Shown here one piece after another: positions 50,540-59,095 of a stretch of 64,000 nucleotides of DNA (position 1 is the stretch's first letter; the number at the start of each line of letters is the position of its first letter). The stretch comes from Thermoanaerobaculia bacterium (GTDB lineage Bacteria > Acidobacteriota > Thermoanaerobaculia > Multivoradales > J023). The stretch lies in NCBI GenBank assembly GCA_028066595.1, contig JALCBJ010000015.1, forward strand, positions 1-64,000, written 5' to 3'. Position numbers and translations under genes: made by a program. The notes beneath the pieces were generated by a model, which saw only the letters and a program-made list of their open reading frames with translations, ran no database searches and was not told the origin of the DNA.

Positions 50540-52063
50540 CTACCGCCGTCGGCGCAACGCGATCCAGATGCCCAGGAACAGCGCTGATCCGGGCATCAAC
50601 AACAGCACGACCGCGCCGAGGGAGTAGATCTCGCCGCTGGCCATCGTCAGCTGGGTCTGCTCGGGCATCCGCCCCTCGATCTCGATCAGCTCCTCGCGCT
50701 CCACCAGCCAGTTGAAGGTGTTGACGAAGAGGAGACTATTGGCGCCCTGAGCCAGAAGGGAATCGGTGGCGAAGTCGAGGTCACCGAAGACGACGATACG
50801 ACTTTCGCCGGCCGACTCGTCGCTCTCGGAGCCATCTGTTTCGGAATTAGCAGCCGTATGTTCGGAATTCCCACCGAGTGCCACTGCGACCGCCAGGCCC
50901 AATGGGCCGGAGAGGTCTTCGGCGTCCTGGGCCACGCCCTCTTCCGAGACGTTGGTCTCACCCCAAGCCTGGTCGGTAGTGCTCACCAGCGCCTCGATCT
51001 GTGCTCCTTCGGGCCCCTCTCCGGCGTTCACCGACGTTGCGCCGGCGAGCATGACCGGCGCGCGCGTCTGAGCCAGGCTCTCCACCACGGGATGGCTGCC
51101 GAACGCATCCGTGTAGATGGTGTCGGGGCCGAAAAAGGCGACGCTGGCACCCGGGTCGATCACCACGTTCCGAGCGGTCTCGATGCCGTAGGCTGCCAGC
51201 CACTCACTGAGACCGACATCCTTGAGTGCCGTGGTACCCGCCTCGAAGCTCGGCTCGAGGAATACGAGAAGACGTCCGCCATCGCCAACCCAGCGGCTCA
51301 GCGATTCCAGCTCCGGTGGCGTGAAACGCGTCGTAGGGGCCGAGATCACCACGAGGTCGGTTCCCTCCGGAACCGCCGGCTCGTCCAGCGATTGCCAGGT
51401 GTCGATCTCGAAATTGTCCCGACCGAGGAGGCGCCGGGCTTCCGACAAGGAGCGCTGCGAAGTGCTGCCTTCGAGGGTCGTCTCGCCGTGGCCGATGGTG
51501 AACACTACCTTGGGCTTCTCGGCCTCTACCAGAGACAGGATGGCGCTGGTGATCTCCTGTTCGCCCTTGAACTCCTTGATCTTGGGACTGCCGCCCATCT
51601 GGGCGGCCGAATAGTCGTACTCCACCAACTCGTATTGGTTGACGACTCTCTTGTCTCCCTCGCTCTCGATCACCAGAGTGTTGGCGCTTTCGATACCGAG
51701 GTCGGCGACGAGCTGCTGGAACTCCAGGGCGCTCTTCGCACGATCGAGGTCGCGTCGCACGATGCGGGCAGGATTGGCGGCGACGTAGCGGTCAACGAGC
51801 TCGTCGACTTGTGCGTAGGAAGGTGCCGACGGGTCGAGGAGGACGATCAACTGGACATCGCGATCGAGACCCTGGACGATCTTCTCGGACTTCTCCGACA
51901 GCGTGTAGATGTCGCTGCCCGTCCAGTCGAAGCGCTCGTAGTGGCGCAAGCCCAGGTAGTTGACGAGAGCGAACAAGGCCAGCACCACGACGACGCCGGC
52001 TGTCAGCAGGCTTCCCTGGGCGATGGCGCCCGGACGTTGAGACTTGGTTTCGTTCGGACTCAT
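50540..52063 (-). CDS. GldG-like auxiliary component of an ABC system
   Basis: A 507-residue protein with an N-terminal membrane segment (GSLLTAGVVVVLALFALVNYL), a large periplasmic part and a C-terminal segment (IYSLGAVVLLLMPGSALFLGIWIAL). VIDTWQSLDEPAVPEGTDLVVISAPTTRFTPPEL and RLLVFLEPSF are typical of GldG/DUF4350-type domains. A GTG at 52066 immediately precedes the ATG at 52063; I use the ATG. It sits 4 nt after the permease stop. In gliding Bacteroidetes GldA/F/G form an ABC complex; in other phyla the same set occurs without gliding. Confidence 0.85.
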   Translation of the reverse strand: MSPNETKSQRPGAIAQGSLLTAGVVVVLALFALVNYLGLRHYERFDWTGSDIYTLSEKSEKIVQGLDRDVQLIVLLDPSAPSYAQVDELVDRYVAANPARIVRRDLDRAKSALEFQQLVADLGIESANTLVIESEGDKRVVNQYELVEYDYSAAQMGGSPKIKEFKGEQEITSAILSLVEAEKPKVVFTIGHGETTLEGSTSQRSLSEARRLLGRDNFEIDTWQSLDEPAVPEGTDLVVISAPTTRFTPPELESLSRWVGDGGRLLVFLEPSFEAGTTALKDVGLSEWLAAYGIETARNVVIDPGASVAFFGPDTIYTDAFGSHPVVESLAQTRAPVMLAGATSVNAGEGPEGAQIEALVSTTDQAWGETNVSEEGVAQDAEDLSGPLGLAVAVALGGNSEHTAANSETDGSESDESAGESRIVVFGDLDFATDSLLAQGANSLLFVNTFNWLVEREELIEIEGRMPEQTQLTMASGEIYSLGAVVLLLMPGSALFLGIWIALRRRR

Positions 52064-52067
52064 CACA

Positions 52068-52808
52068 TCATCTCCACTTCTTCGCCTCGACGGCGCGGAC
52101 GGTGAGGAAGAGGAACAGGGCCGTGGTGGTCAGGTAGTAGACGAGCCGCCGGCTGTCGACGATGCCCTTGGAGAAGTCCTCCATGTGGCTGAGCAGGTCT
52201 GCGTAGCCGAATACCAGTTGGAGCGTTTCGCCCGTCGCCAGGGAACCGAACCACGGCACGAGGAAGAAGACCATCATCATGGCGAAGGTGGCCGCCGCCG
52301 CCACGATCTGGTTCTTGGCGAAGCTGGAGCCGAAGAGGCCCACCGCCAGGAACATCGAGCCGAGGCCCAACACGCCCAGGTAGCCGGAGGAGACCGGGCC
52401 CCAGTCGACGTCGCTGTAGCGTTCGATGATCAGCGGGTACAGGACGGTCGGCAGCCAGAGGAAGCACCAGAAGATCATCGCAGCGCAGAACTTCGCCAAG
52501 ACCATCTGGGTTTCCGACAGCGGCGACGTGAGAAGGATCTCGAGCGTGCCACTGCGCCGTTCCTCGGAAACCAGGCGCATCGTGATCATCGGCGTGACGA
52601 AGATCAGCGTGATCCAGAAGAAGAAACTGGTGAACAGGATGACGAAGGGTGTGACCTCACCCGCAGCACGCGGGTCCGAGAGGAAGCTGACGATCATCAA
52701 GAACGACAGGCCCTGGACGAAGAGGAAGAACGTCGAGACGGCCCAGGCGAGGGGTGACACGAAGTAGGCCCGCAGCTCGCGCTGGAGCAGAGCGAGGAAA
52801 CTGCTCAT
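52068..52808 (-). CDS. ABC transporter permease (GldF-like)
   Basis: A 246-residue ABC-2 type permease with six membrane segments, beginning FLALLQRELRAYFVSPLAWAV. It contains TMRLVSEERRSGTLEILLTSPLS, a hallmark of the GldF/NosY-type permeases. Its start overlaps the end of the ATPase gene by four bases (ATGA, 52805-52808). It is the membrane-spanning half of a transporter with the ATPase at 52805-53878. Confidence 0.9.
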   Translation of the reverse strand: MSSFLALLQRELRAYFVSPLAWAVSTFFLFVQGLSFLMIVSFLSDPRAAGEVTPFVILFTSFFFWITLIFVTPMITMRLVSEERRSGTLEILLTSPLSETQMVLAKFCAAMIFWCFLWLPTVLYPLIIERYSDVDWGPVSSGYLGVLGLGSMFLAVGLFGSSFAKNQIVAAAATFAMMMVFFLVPWFGSLATGETLQLVFGYADLLSHMEDFSKGIVDSRRLVYYLTTTALFLFLTVRAVEAKKWR

Positions 52809-53878
52809 TGCGGATCCTCTCCTTTTTCGGCGTTCGCGGGCTCGACGTCGTCGGTGGGCTCGACCTCGTCGGAAGGCTCGGTTTCGCTAGCCACCCCCTC
52901 CGACGAGCCTTGCGAAAGGGCTCCGGCTGGTTCCGTCGGTTCTCCCTGCGCTGTCGTCAACTGGACAAAGAGCTCCTCGAGGGAGGGTCTACGTTGGCTC
53001 ATCTCCAACAAGGTCCAGCCCCGTTCCACGGCGAGTCGGAACACCGACTCTCTTGGGTCGGCGTCGCGGACGTGGCGTGCTCGGAACCGCCCCGTGACGG
53101 AACCATCGGCCGAGACGTGCTGCATGCCTTCGAGCGCGGTGAGGGCTTCGATGGCGTCGGCGCCGGTGCCGTCGGACGCCACGAGGGTTACCACCAGCTC
53201 CGGTGACAGATCGCTATGGCCCTGTAGCTCGGCCGGCGTACCCTCGGCGATGACGCGACCACGATCGATGATCAGCACTCGCTGACACAGTTGTTCGACC
53301 TCGGGCAGGATGTGTGTGGACAGGATCAGCGTACGCTCGCGGCCCAGGTCGCGGATCAGCTCACGGATGGAGATGATCTGTTTGGGGTCGAGTCCTACCG
53401 TGGGCTCGTCGAGAATCAACACCTTGGGGCCGTGGAGTATCGCCGCTGCCAAACCGACGCGCTGGCGGTAGCCCTTCGACAGGGTGCCGATGATTTGATC
53501 TTTCACCTCGCCGAGCAGGCAGCCGCTGATGGCGCGATCGATCGCCGGCTGGCGCTCGCGTCCCGGCAGGCGGGCGAGTCGGGCTCGAAAGGCCAGATAC
53601 TCGGCCACTCGCATCTCGGGGTAGAGCGCGACGTTTTCGGGAAGGTAGCCGAGCTCCCGCCGCGCGACGGCGGGTTCGTCCAGGAGGTCGTGACCTGCGA
53701 TGGTCACCGATCCGTCCGTCGGTGGCAGAAAGCCGGTCAGCATGCGCAACGTGGTGGTCTTGCCGGCACCGTTCGGCCCCAAGAGTCCGAGGATCTCTCC
53801 GTCCTCTACTTGGAACGAGACGTCGCGGACGGCCGTCAGATCACCAAAGCGGCGCGTCAAACCGCGTGCTTCGATCAT
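52805..53878 (-). CDS. ABC transporter ATPase (GldA-like)
   Basis: A 357-residue ATPase, first gene of a six-gene leftward operon. Walker A is GLLGPNGAGKTTTLRMLTG, Q-loop YLPENVALYPEM, signature TLSKGYRQRVGLAAAI, Walker B VLILDEPTVGLDPKQ, and STHILPEVEQLC. The C-terminal 110 residues after the ATPase core include a regulatory part and a long acidic Pro/Glu/Thr-rich tail (about 315-357) of unknown role. The 252-nt gap upstream to 54131 should hold its promoter. Confidence 0.93.
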   Translation of the reverse strand: MIEARGLTRRFGDLTAVRDVSFQVEDGEILGLLGPNGAGKTTTLRMLTGFLPPTDGSVTIAGHDLLDEPAVARRELGYLPENVALYPEMRVAEYLAFRARLARLPGRERQPAIDRAISGCLLGEVKDQIIGTLSKGYRQRVGLAAAILHGPKVLILDEPTVGLDPKQIISIRELIRDLGRERTLILSTHILPEVEQLCQRVLIIDRGRVIAEGTPAELQGHSDLSPELVVTLVASDGTGADAIEALTALEGMQHVSADGSVTGRFRARHVRDADPRESVFRLAVERGWTLLEMSQRRPSLEELFVQLTTAQGEPTEPAGALSQGSSEGVASETEPSDEVEPTDDVEPANAEKGEDPQ

Positions 53879-54130
53879 GAGCGAGGCTCTCCTGACAGAG
53901 TTACAGTGCGTCGTTGGATGGGTTGCTTGCGCGGGACACGCGAGGACCCGAGGATGGGGTGGGGAAACTCCGGCGCTGCGTCTGGCGACGCGGCCGGACT
54001 CACGCCGGAGGCCGCGTGGGCGCAGTGCGAATGATGCCAGGATTCGACGGCCGAATCAAAGAGCCCGGCTTTCGGGAGCGACGACTGCTAATCTTTCGAA
54101 ACGACTCACGTACACCGGGAGAGCCACTTC

Positions 54131-54412
54131 ATGAAGTCAGCGTACGAACTGGCGCTCGAGCGCCTGGAGTCACAGGGCATCGAGCGACCCGACGCGGCCA
54201 AGCTGGGTGAGGACGTCAAGGCTCGGATGGCGGAGATCCGCGCGAAGGCCGAAGCCGAGCTTGCCCAGACCGAGATCTTGCACCGACAGCGTCGAGCCAA
54301 GGTGGCGAGCCCTGGGGAGCAAGAGAAGGAAGACGAGGAGTACGCCATCGATCGGCGCCGCATCGAGGATCAGCGGGACCGCAAACTGGCGGAGCTGCGA
54401 GGCGAGGTCTGA
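54131..54412 (+). CDS. Small charged coiled-coil protein
   Basis: A 93-residue, highly charged, mostly helical protein: MKSAYELALERLESQGIER, DVKARMAEIRAKAEAELAQT, and EEYAIDRRRIEDQRDRKLAELRG at the C-terminus. No signal or membrane segment. GGGAGAG lies nine to ten bases before the ATG. Proteins of this kind are conserved hypotheticals near M48/PHA genes in related bacteria in my impression only; no function known. It ends 13 nt before the convergent M48 gene. Confidence 0.65.
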   Translation: MKSAYELALERLESQGIERPDAAKLGEDVKARMAEIRAKAEAELAQTEILHRQRRAKVASPGEQEKEDEEYAIDRRRIEDQRDRKLAELRGEV

Positions 54413-54425
54413 GATCTGGCGCTGC

Positions 54426-56324
54426 TCAGCTCTCGACCACCGCTCGTTCTCGGAGCGCCTCCGCAGCCGAGGTCATCGGTGCATGCTCCAGGATGTCCTG
54501 GATCCGCTCCAGCGCTTTCACATGATCTCCAAGACCTTGGTAGAGCACGACTTCGCCGTATAGATTCTGTGCCAATGCCTCCAACCGGGCTTGGACCTTC
54601 TCGACGTGCTCGCCGTCCGGGTAAGAATCCAGATACGCTGAGCCGTTGGCGAGTAGCTCGAAGCTCGAAGCTACGCTCTCGAGTCGTTGTGCCGCGAGAC
54701 GCCGGAGCTCTTCGTCCGCCGATTCCTGTGCCAGCTGTTGGAGGCCCACGAGCTCTTCCAGATGTGGCGTGAGATTGCGCAGGCCGCGCAGCGCACGTCG
54801 GCCTGCTTCGGTGTCCGGGCCCGCACCACGGGCTCGTAGGTAGTACTTGACCGCTTGCGACTCGCGCCGCGACCGGCTGTAGGCGTTGGCAAGGGCCAGC
54901 GCCACGTCGGGAACTTGCTCTACCTGCGGCCAGTTGGACAGGAAGGTCTCCAGGAACGGCGTCTGGTACACGCCACTGTCCCAGATCTCCAGCGCCTTCG
55001 GAAACGCTTTGGCCGCCTGCGCATCCAAGCTGCGGCTCTCCGACTCCAGCGTAGCGATCAGAGGGCTGTCCGGCGTCACGGCGCGGACCTCTTCGATCTC
55101 TGCCCGGTAGGTGGCGAGGAGCGCGCCGTAGTCGCGGGCCACGTCATCGAGCTCCAGCTCCCGATCGCGAAGACGGTGGAGGTGGGAGAGACGCAACTCG
55201 TCGGCGGCTTCGCCACGGGGCCAGGCCGCCAGTGCGCTCCGTTCGAGGAAGATTCGCAAGTCGGTCTGCCAAAAGGGACGATGCTGTTCCTCCGATGGAT
55301 GGGACGCCGGTACGCGGGAGCGCCGATCGTTCGGATCGCTGCGCCCCGGTGGCTGCTCGGTCACCGCATCGTCTTCCTCCAACTCGTCGCGGAACTCCAG
55401 AAGTACGTTCTGGATGCCTCGGCGGTAACCGTCGGCATCTCCCTCAGGGTGGATTCGCAAATTCCCGGCCCGTACTCCGGCCGCTCGTTGGCGCGTGTCG
55501 GAGAAGGGATGGGTTCGCCAGTAGCCGTAGTCCTGGTTCGGCGGTAGCTTCTCGTTCATCAGTGCCCAGAGCTCCTGGGCGCCCTTCGGATCGAAGCCGG
55601 CGGCTGCGGCGAGGCGTTGGCCTTCGATGTCTGCCTCGTCCTCGAAGCCGCGGCTGAATTTGCGCATCAGAAGCTCGGTGAAGACGATCCCGCTCGCCGC
55701 CGCTCCCTGTACCAAGCTGCCTTTTCGGTTGTCGTTGCGACCGTATACGGAGCTCGTCGAGGCCGCGGGGTCGCTGTCGACGCCGATCATTACGCCCAGG
55801 AGAGCTGCCTGACTCAGAATGTTGAGAAGCGTCGCCCGGCGCTGCATCCGTTGGCCGTGCCCGTAGACCACGTGGGCCACTTCATGGCCCAGAAGGTTGG
55901 CGAGCATGTCGTCGTCGAGGCCGAGGTCGAGCATTCCGCGTGTCACGAAGATCTGCCCTCCAGGCAGCGCGAACGCATTCGGTGCCGGCATGTCGATGAG
56001 GTAGAACGTAAACGGAAACTGCCGATAGTCGGAGACCGCCGCCAATCGGTAGCCGATGTCGTGCACCCGGCGTGCCGCTTCGGCATCGTCGTGCTCACCG
56101 TAGAAGGCCAGAGCCTTCTGCGCGGCGTTCAGGCTTTGCTCGAAGAGTCTCTCGTTGGAGATCGTGGGTGGCACGTCCGCTGCTGTCTTCGGGGCCGGGT
56201 CGGACGCTCCGGAAGCCTGGTTGGGATCCGAGGTAGCGAACGTAGGTACCGAGAAGTGGACCAGGAGGCCGAGGACGCACGTGGCGAGTCGTCGAAGGGC
56301 TGGGCCGCGGTAGAGGATCTCCAT
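54426..56324 (-). CDS. Exported M48-family metallopeptidase with TPR-like tail (BepA-like)
   Basis: A 632-residue exported protein. From the ATG at 56324 it has a signal sequence (LATCVLGLLVHFSVPTFA). The M48 domain has GHEVAHVVYGHGQRM (zinc ligands and Glu), FEDEADIEGQRLA (third ligand) and the region YWRTHPFSDTRQRAAGVRAG. The rest, from about residue 320, is helical and repetitive like TPRs. This domain order resembles BepA, an outer-membrane assembly protease and chaperone of Proteobacteria. The open frame continues upstream to 56498, but that part overlaps the divergent gene's promoter and is not protein-like. Confidence 0.88.
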   Translation of the reverse strand: MEILYRGPALRRLATCVLGLLVHFSVPTFATSDPNQASGASDPAPKTAADVPPTISNERLFEQSLNAAQKALAFYGEHDDAEAARRVHDIGYRLAAVSDYRQFPFTFYLIDMPAPNAFALPGGQIFVTRGMLDLGLDDDMLANLLGHEVAHVVYGHGQRMQRRATLLNILSQAALLGVMIGVDSDPAASTSSVYGRNDNRKGSLVQGAAASGIVFTELLMRKFSRGFEDEADIEGQRLAAAAGFDPKGAQELWALMNEKLPPNQDYGYWRTHPFSDTRQRAAGVRAGNLRIHPEGDADGYRRGIQNVLLEFRDELEEDDAVTEQPPGRSDPNDRRSRVPASHPSEEQHRPFWQTDLRIFLERSALAAWPRGEAADELRLSHLHRLRDRELELDDVARDYGALLATYRAEIEEVRAVTPDSPLIATLESESRSLDAQAAKAFPKALEIWDSGVYQTPFLETFLSNWPQVEQVPDVALALANAYSRSRRESQAVKYYLRARGAGPDTEAGRRALRGLRNLTPHLEELVGLQQLAQESADEELRRLAAQRLESVASSFELLANGSAYLDSYPDGEHVEKVQARLEALAQNLYGEVVLYQGLGDHVKALERIQDILEHAPMTSAAEALRERAVVES

Positions 56325-56397
56325 AGTGAGATCATAGAGCACGTTCCATGCCTGCTCGCGGCGCGGGGAGTAGTGGCCTGTGGTACCTTCACGCGCT

Positions 56398-56676
56398 ATG
56401 AGCGAATTGGAAATCAAGGTGGCGACGTCCAAGCCGGGGATGGACGTGATCCGCCCGGACCTCGACGCGGCCCTCAAGAAGCAGTTTCCCGGGGGCATGA
56501 TGAAGACTTCTTGGGACGGCGACGTTCTGAATCTCTCCGGCCCCGGCGCTCAGGGCACGGTGGTCCTGGAGGGCGGACACCTGTTAGGCCAGGCGACGCT
56601 CAAGCCACCGGCGAGCATGATGCGTGCGGTCATCGAAGAGAAGGTGACCAAGGCGCTGACCGAGGCCGCCGGCTGA
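56398..56676 (+). CDS. Polyhydroxyalkanoic-acid-system family protein (PHA granule region)
   Basis: A 92-residue protein, MSELEIKVATSKPGMDVIRP, with LDAALKKQFPG, TSWDGDVLNLSGPGAQGTVV and a C-terminal amphipathic helix, VIEEKVTKALTEA. This pattern (W-x-G-D-x-L, G-x-x-G, then IE and AL) matches the PHA-system family of about 90 residues. Their role is unknown, perhaps binding lipid or polymer granules. The start at 56398 has no clear ribosome site; the frame opens at 56380. Divergent from the M48 gene. Confidence 0.65.
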   Translation: MSELEIKVATSKPGMDVIRPDLDAALKKQFPGGMMKTSWDGDVLNLSGPGAQGTVVLEGGHLLGQATLKPPASMMRAVIEEKVTKALTEAAG

Positions 56677-57410
56677 GCAGGGAGGGACGGGTTCTTCCGG
56701 ACCCGCTCCTCGCCCTTCGGGAGCGGTCGGATTCACCTCGGCCGTGGTTGTTTTTCCGCGATGGCTTCGACTGGCAATGGATCAGCCATCGCCAGACCGC
56801 GGAGTGGGTGATGCGGACCGCAGATGCTCTGGCGGCGGCTCCGACCGCGCCGGTATCGGTGCTCGCCTCGTTCGGAATAGAAACGTTGGTGACGAGGTTG
56901 GCGTCGAGACTCGCGGACGTCGGACTCGACCTGGTAGCAGACGTCTCGGATACTTGGACTCCGCCACCGGCTCCGAAGCATTTCGCCGTGGAGCGGGCGC
57001 GCCCTCTGCCGGATCCGGCGATCTCTTGCTCCAGTCTCGTGCGAGCGACGTCTTTGACCGACGCCATCGGCCCTGATCCGGCCGGCACGCGACCGATCGT
57101 CGTCTCGGCACGGGAAGTGGATGATCTCGAGGCACTCGCTGCGGTGACTCTAGAGCTGGACGCTGCCTGGGCCTTGGAACCCACGCCCGAAGCGTTCGTC
57201 GGAACGATCCGCTGGGTGCGGCCGACGATACTCGTCGCTCCACCTCGAGCGCTCGAAGCCCTGGCCGAGGTCTGGGACGGATCGGATCGGAAGTGGTCGC
57301 GGCTGCGGGTGATCGTCGTTCGTGGGGGGGAGGACTCCCTGGTCACCGAAGGACTCGACCATTGGAAGAAGATGTTCCACGCTCGGATCGAGTGCTGGAC
57401 CGGGTCGTAA
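56673..57410 (+). CDS. Truncated AMP-binding-like protein
   Basis: A roughly 245-residue open frame that reads as coding. Its start WLFFRDGFDWQWISHRQTAE and end TILVAPPRALEALAEVWDG...WSRLRVIVVRGGED resemble the first part of an acyl-CoA-synthetase (AMP-binding) fold. However, the phosphate-binding motif (S/T-G-T-T-G), the A5 motif and the C-terminal lid domain are missing. A CTG at 56673 overlaps the PHA-protein stop (CTGA), a TTG lies at 56748, and no ATG occurs before the conserved part, so the start is unsure. It is either a shortened gene or a decayed acyl-CoA ligase beside lipid genes. Confidence 0.45.
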   Translation: MSREGRVLPDPLLALRERSDSPRPWLFFRDGFDWQWISHRQTAEWVMRTADALAAAPTAPVSVLASFGIETLVTRLASRLADVGLDLVADVSDTWTPPPAPKHFAVERARPLPDPAISCSSLVRATSLTDAIGPDPAGTRPIVVSAREVDDLEALAAVTLELDAAWALEPTPEAFVGTIRWVRPTILVAPPRALEALAEVWDGSDRKWSRLRVIVVRGGEDSLVTEGLDHWKKMFHARIECWTGS

Positions 57411-57626
57411 GCGTCTATCGGTACTATGCCGCTTCGCGTCATTCGGTCGTGCGGTCGAGTTCCTGTACGCTGATTTGTCTCAGGCCTCATGCTGGTAGGA
57501 TGGGGATCCGCCCTGTGCCGCACTGCGGCGCCCGCCACCGCAGCACCGCATCCGTGAGTGCACCGGCACGCAACGGTCCGGAACGAGAACCGACGACGGG
57601 CGGCCCGAACGAACCGAGAGGTACCC

Positions 57627-59063
57627 ATGGCCAATACGACCAGCTCCGACGAGCAGAATCAGCACAACGGAAACGACCTCCTCCAGGTCGCGAAGGAAGA
57701 GGTCGGCGAGCGCGCCGATTCGGTTCGCTGTCCCGGTGCACCGGCCATAGCCAAGCGCAAGAAGAGCGCTGTCAAGGCGGGTAGCAAAGGTCGCATCGCC
57801 ATCGTCGATGGTTGCCGCACACCCTTTACCAAAGCGGGTGAGCACTTCAAGTCGATGGATGTGGTGGATCTCTCGAGCGTCGCCGTAGCCGAGCTCATCC
57901 GGCGCTCGGGAATCGACCCCAAGGAGATCGATCTTTCGGTCTTTGGTGTCGTCGTACCCGCTTTGGCGGCACCCAACCTGGGACGTGAGGTGGTCCTACG
58001 TACGACACTTCCGAAGTCGATCCCCGGTATCGCGGTGAACCTGGCGTGTGCGTCGTCGAATCGGGCCATCACGCAAGGAGCAGAAGCGATCCTCTCTGGC
58101 CAGGCCGAAGTCGTCCTGGCAGGCGGTGCGGAGAGCCTGTCGACCGTTCCGATCACTTACAGTCGTAACGCTTCGCAACGTTTCATCGAGTTGTCCAAGG
58201 CCCGATCCGTGGGTGCGAAGATTTCCACGTTGGCGAAGATCAGTCCCAAGGATCTGGCGCCGATACCACCGGCTATCGCCGAATACACAACGGGCGAGAG
58301 CATGGGTGAATCGGCCGAGAAGATGGCCAAGGAAAACGGGATTTCCCGCGCCGCGCAGGACGAGATCGCGCTGCACTCTCATAGCCGAGCGGCCGCAGCC
58401 CAGGCCGAAGGACGCTTCGATGGCCAGATCGTGCCGACGTTTCCTCAGCCCGACTATGACGCGGCGGTGACCCACGACACCGGTGTGCGAAAGGACTCGT
58501 CCCTGGAAGCCCTGGCCAACCTCCGCCCGGTCTTTGACCGAGCCTACGGTTCCCTCACGGCGGGCAACTCGTCGCCGCTGACGGACGGAGCGTCCGTGGT
58601 GCTGCTGATGCCCGAGAAGAAAGCGCAAGCATTGGGATTGGAGCCCCTCGGGTACATCCGTTCATGGGCCTATTCGGCGCTCGATCCGAGTACTCAGCTT
58701 CTCCAGGGTCCGGCCTATGCGGCACCCCAGGCGCTGGATCGAGCCGGCCTGGGACTGCAGGACATGGATCTTCTCGAGATGCACGAAGCGTTTGCCGCAC
58801 AGATTCTGTCGAACATGAAGGCTTTCGCGTCGAAGAAGTTCGCCAAGGAGGAGCTCGGCCGAGCCAAACCTCTCGGCGAGATCGACTTCGATAAGTACAA
58901 CGTCAACGGTGGTTCGATTTCCATCGGCCACCCGTTCGGTGCCACCGGCGGTCGGGTCACCATTCAGCTGCTGAACGAGCTGAAACGGCGGGATCTACAG
59001 TTCGGGCTCATGACGGTCTGCGCCGCGGGCGGCAACGGCTTCGCGATGGTGGTGGAGCGGTAA
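57627..59063 (+). CDS. Acetyl-CoA acyltransferase (thiolase, FadI-like)
   Basis: A 478-residue thiolase catalysing the last step of beta-oxidation (or its reversal). The nucleophile Cys141 is in VNLACASSNRAITQ, then HEAFAAQ (His), NVNGGSISIGHPFGATGGR (His), and TVCAAGGNGFAMV (second Cys). TAGNSSPLTDGASVVLL is characteristic of the FadI/trifunctional-type branch. The N-terminal 55 residues are an unusual charged extension without homology (MANTTSSDEQNQHNGNDLL). The ATG at 57627 has GAGAGG upstream. It is 32 nt before the CoA-transferase gene. Confidence 0.92.
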   Translation: MANTTSSDEQNQHNGNDLLQVAKEEVGERADSVRCPGAPAIAKRKKSAVKAGSKGRIAIVDGCRTPFTKAGEHFKSMDVVDLSSVAVAELIRRSGIDPKEIDLSVFGVVVPALAAPNLGREVVLRTTLPKSIPGIAVNLACASSNRAITQGAEAILSGQAEVVLAGGAESLSTVPITYSRNASQRFIELSKARSVGAKISTLAKISPKDLAPIPPAIAEYTTGESMGESAEKMAKENGISRAAQDEIALHSHSRAAAAQAEGRFDGQIVPTFPQPDYDAAVTHDTGVRKDSSLEALANLRPVFDRAYGSLTAGNSSPLTDGASVVLLMPEKKAQALGLEPLGYIRSWAYSALDPSTQLLQGPAYAAPQALDRAGLGLQDMDLLEMHEAFAAQILSNMKAFASKKFAKEELGRAKPLGEIDFDKYNVNGGSISIGHPFGATGGRVTIQLLNELKRRDLQFGLMTVCAAGGNGFAMVVER

Positions 59064-59095
59064 GGCTTGGCGGGGGAGTTGGAGGGAGGTTTGCC

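Noticed and set aside
55617-56672. Upstream extension of the AMP-binding-like frame to 55617
   Set aside because: That part is antisense to the M48 gene and overlaps the PHA-system gene in another frame; its product is non-protein-like before about residue 353.
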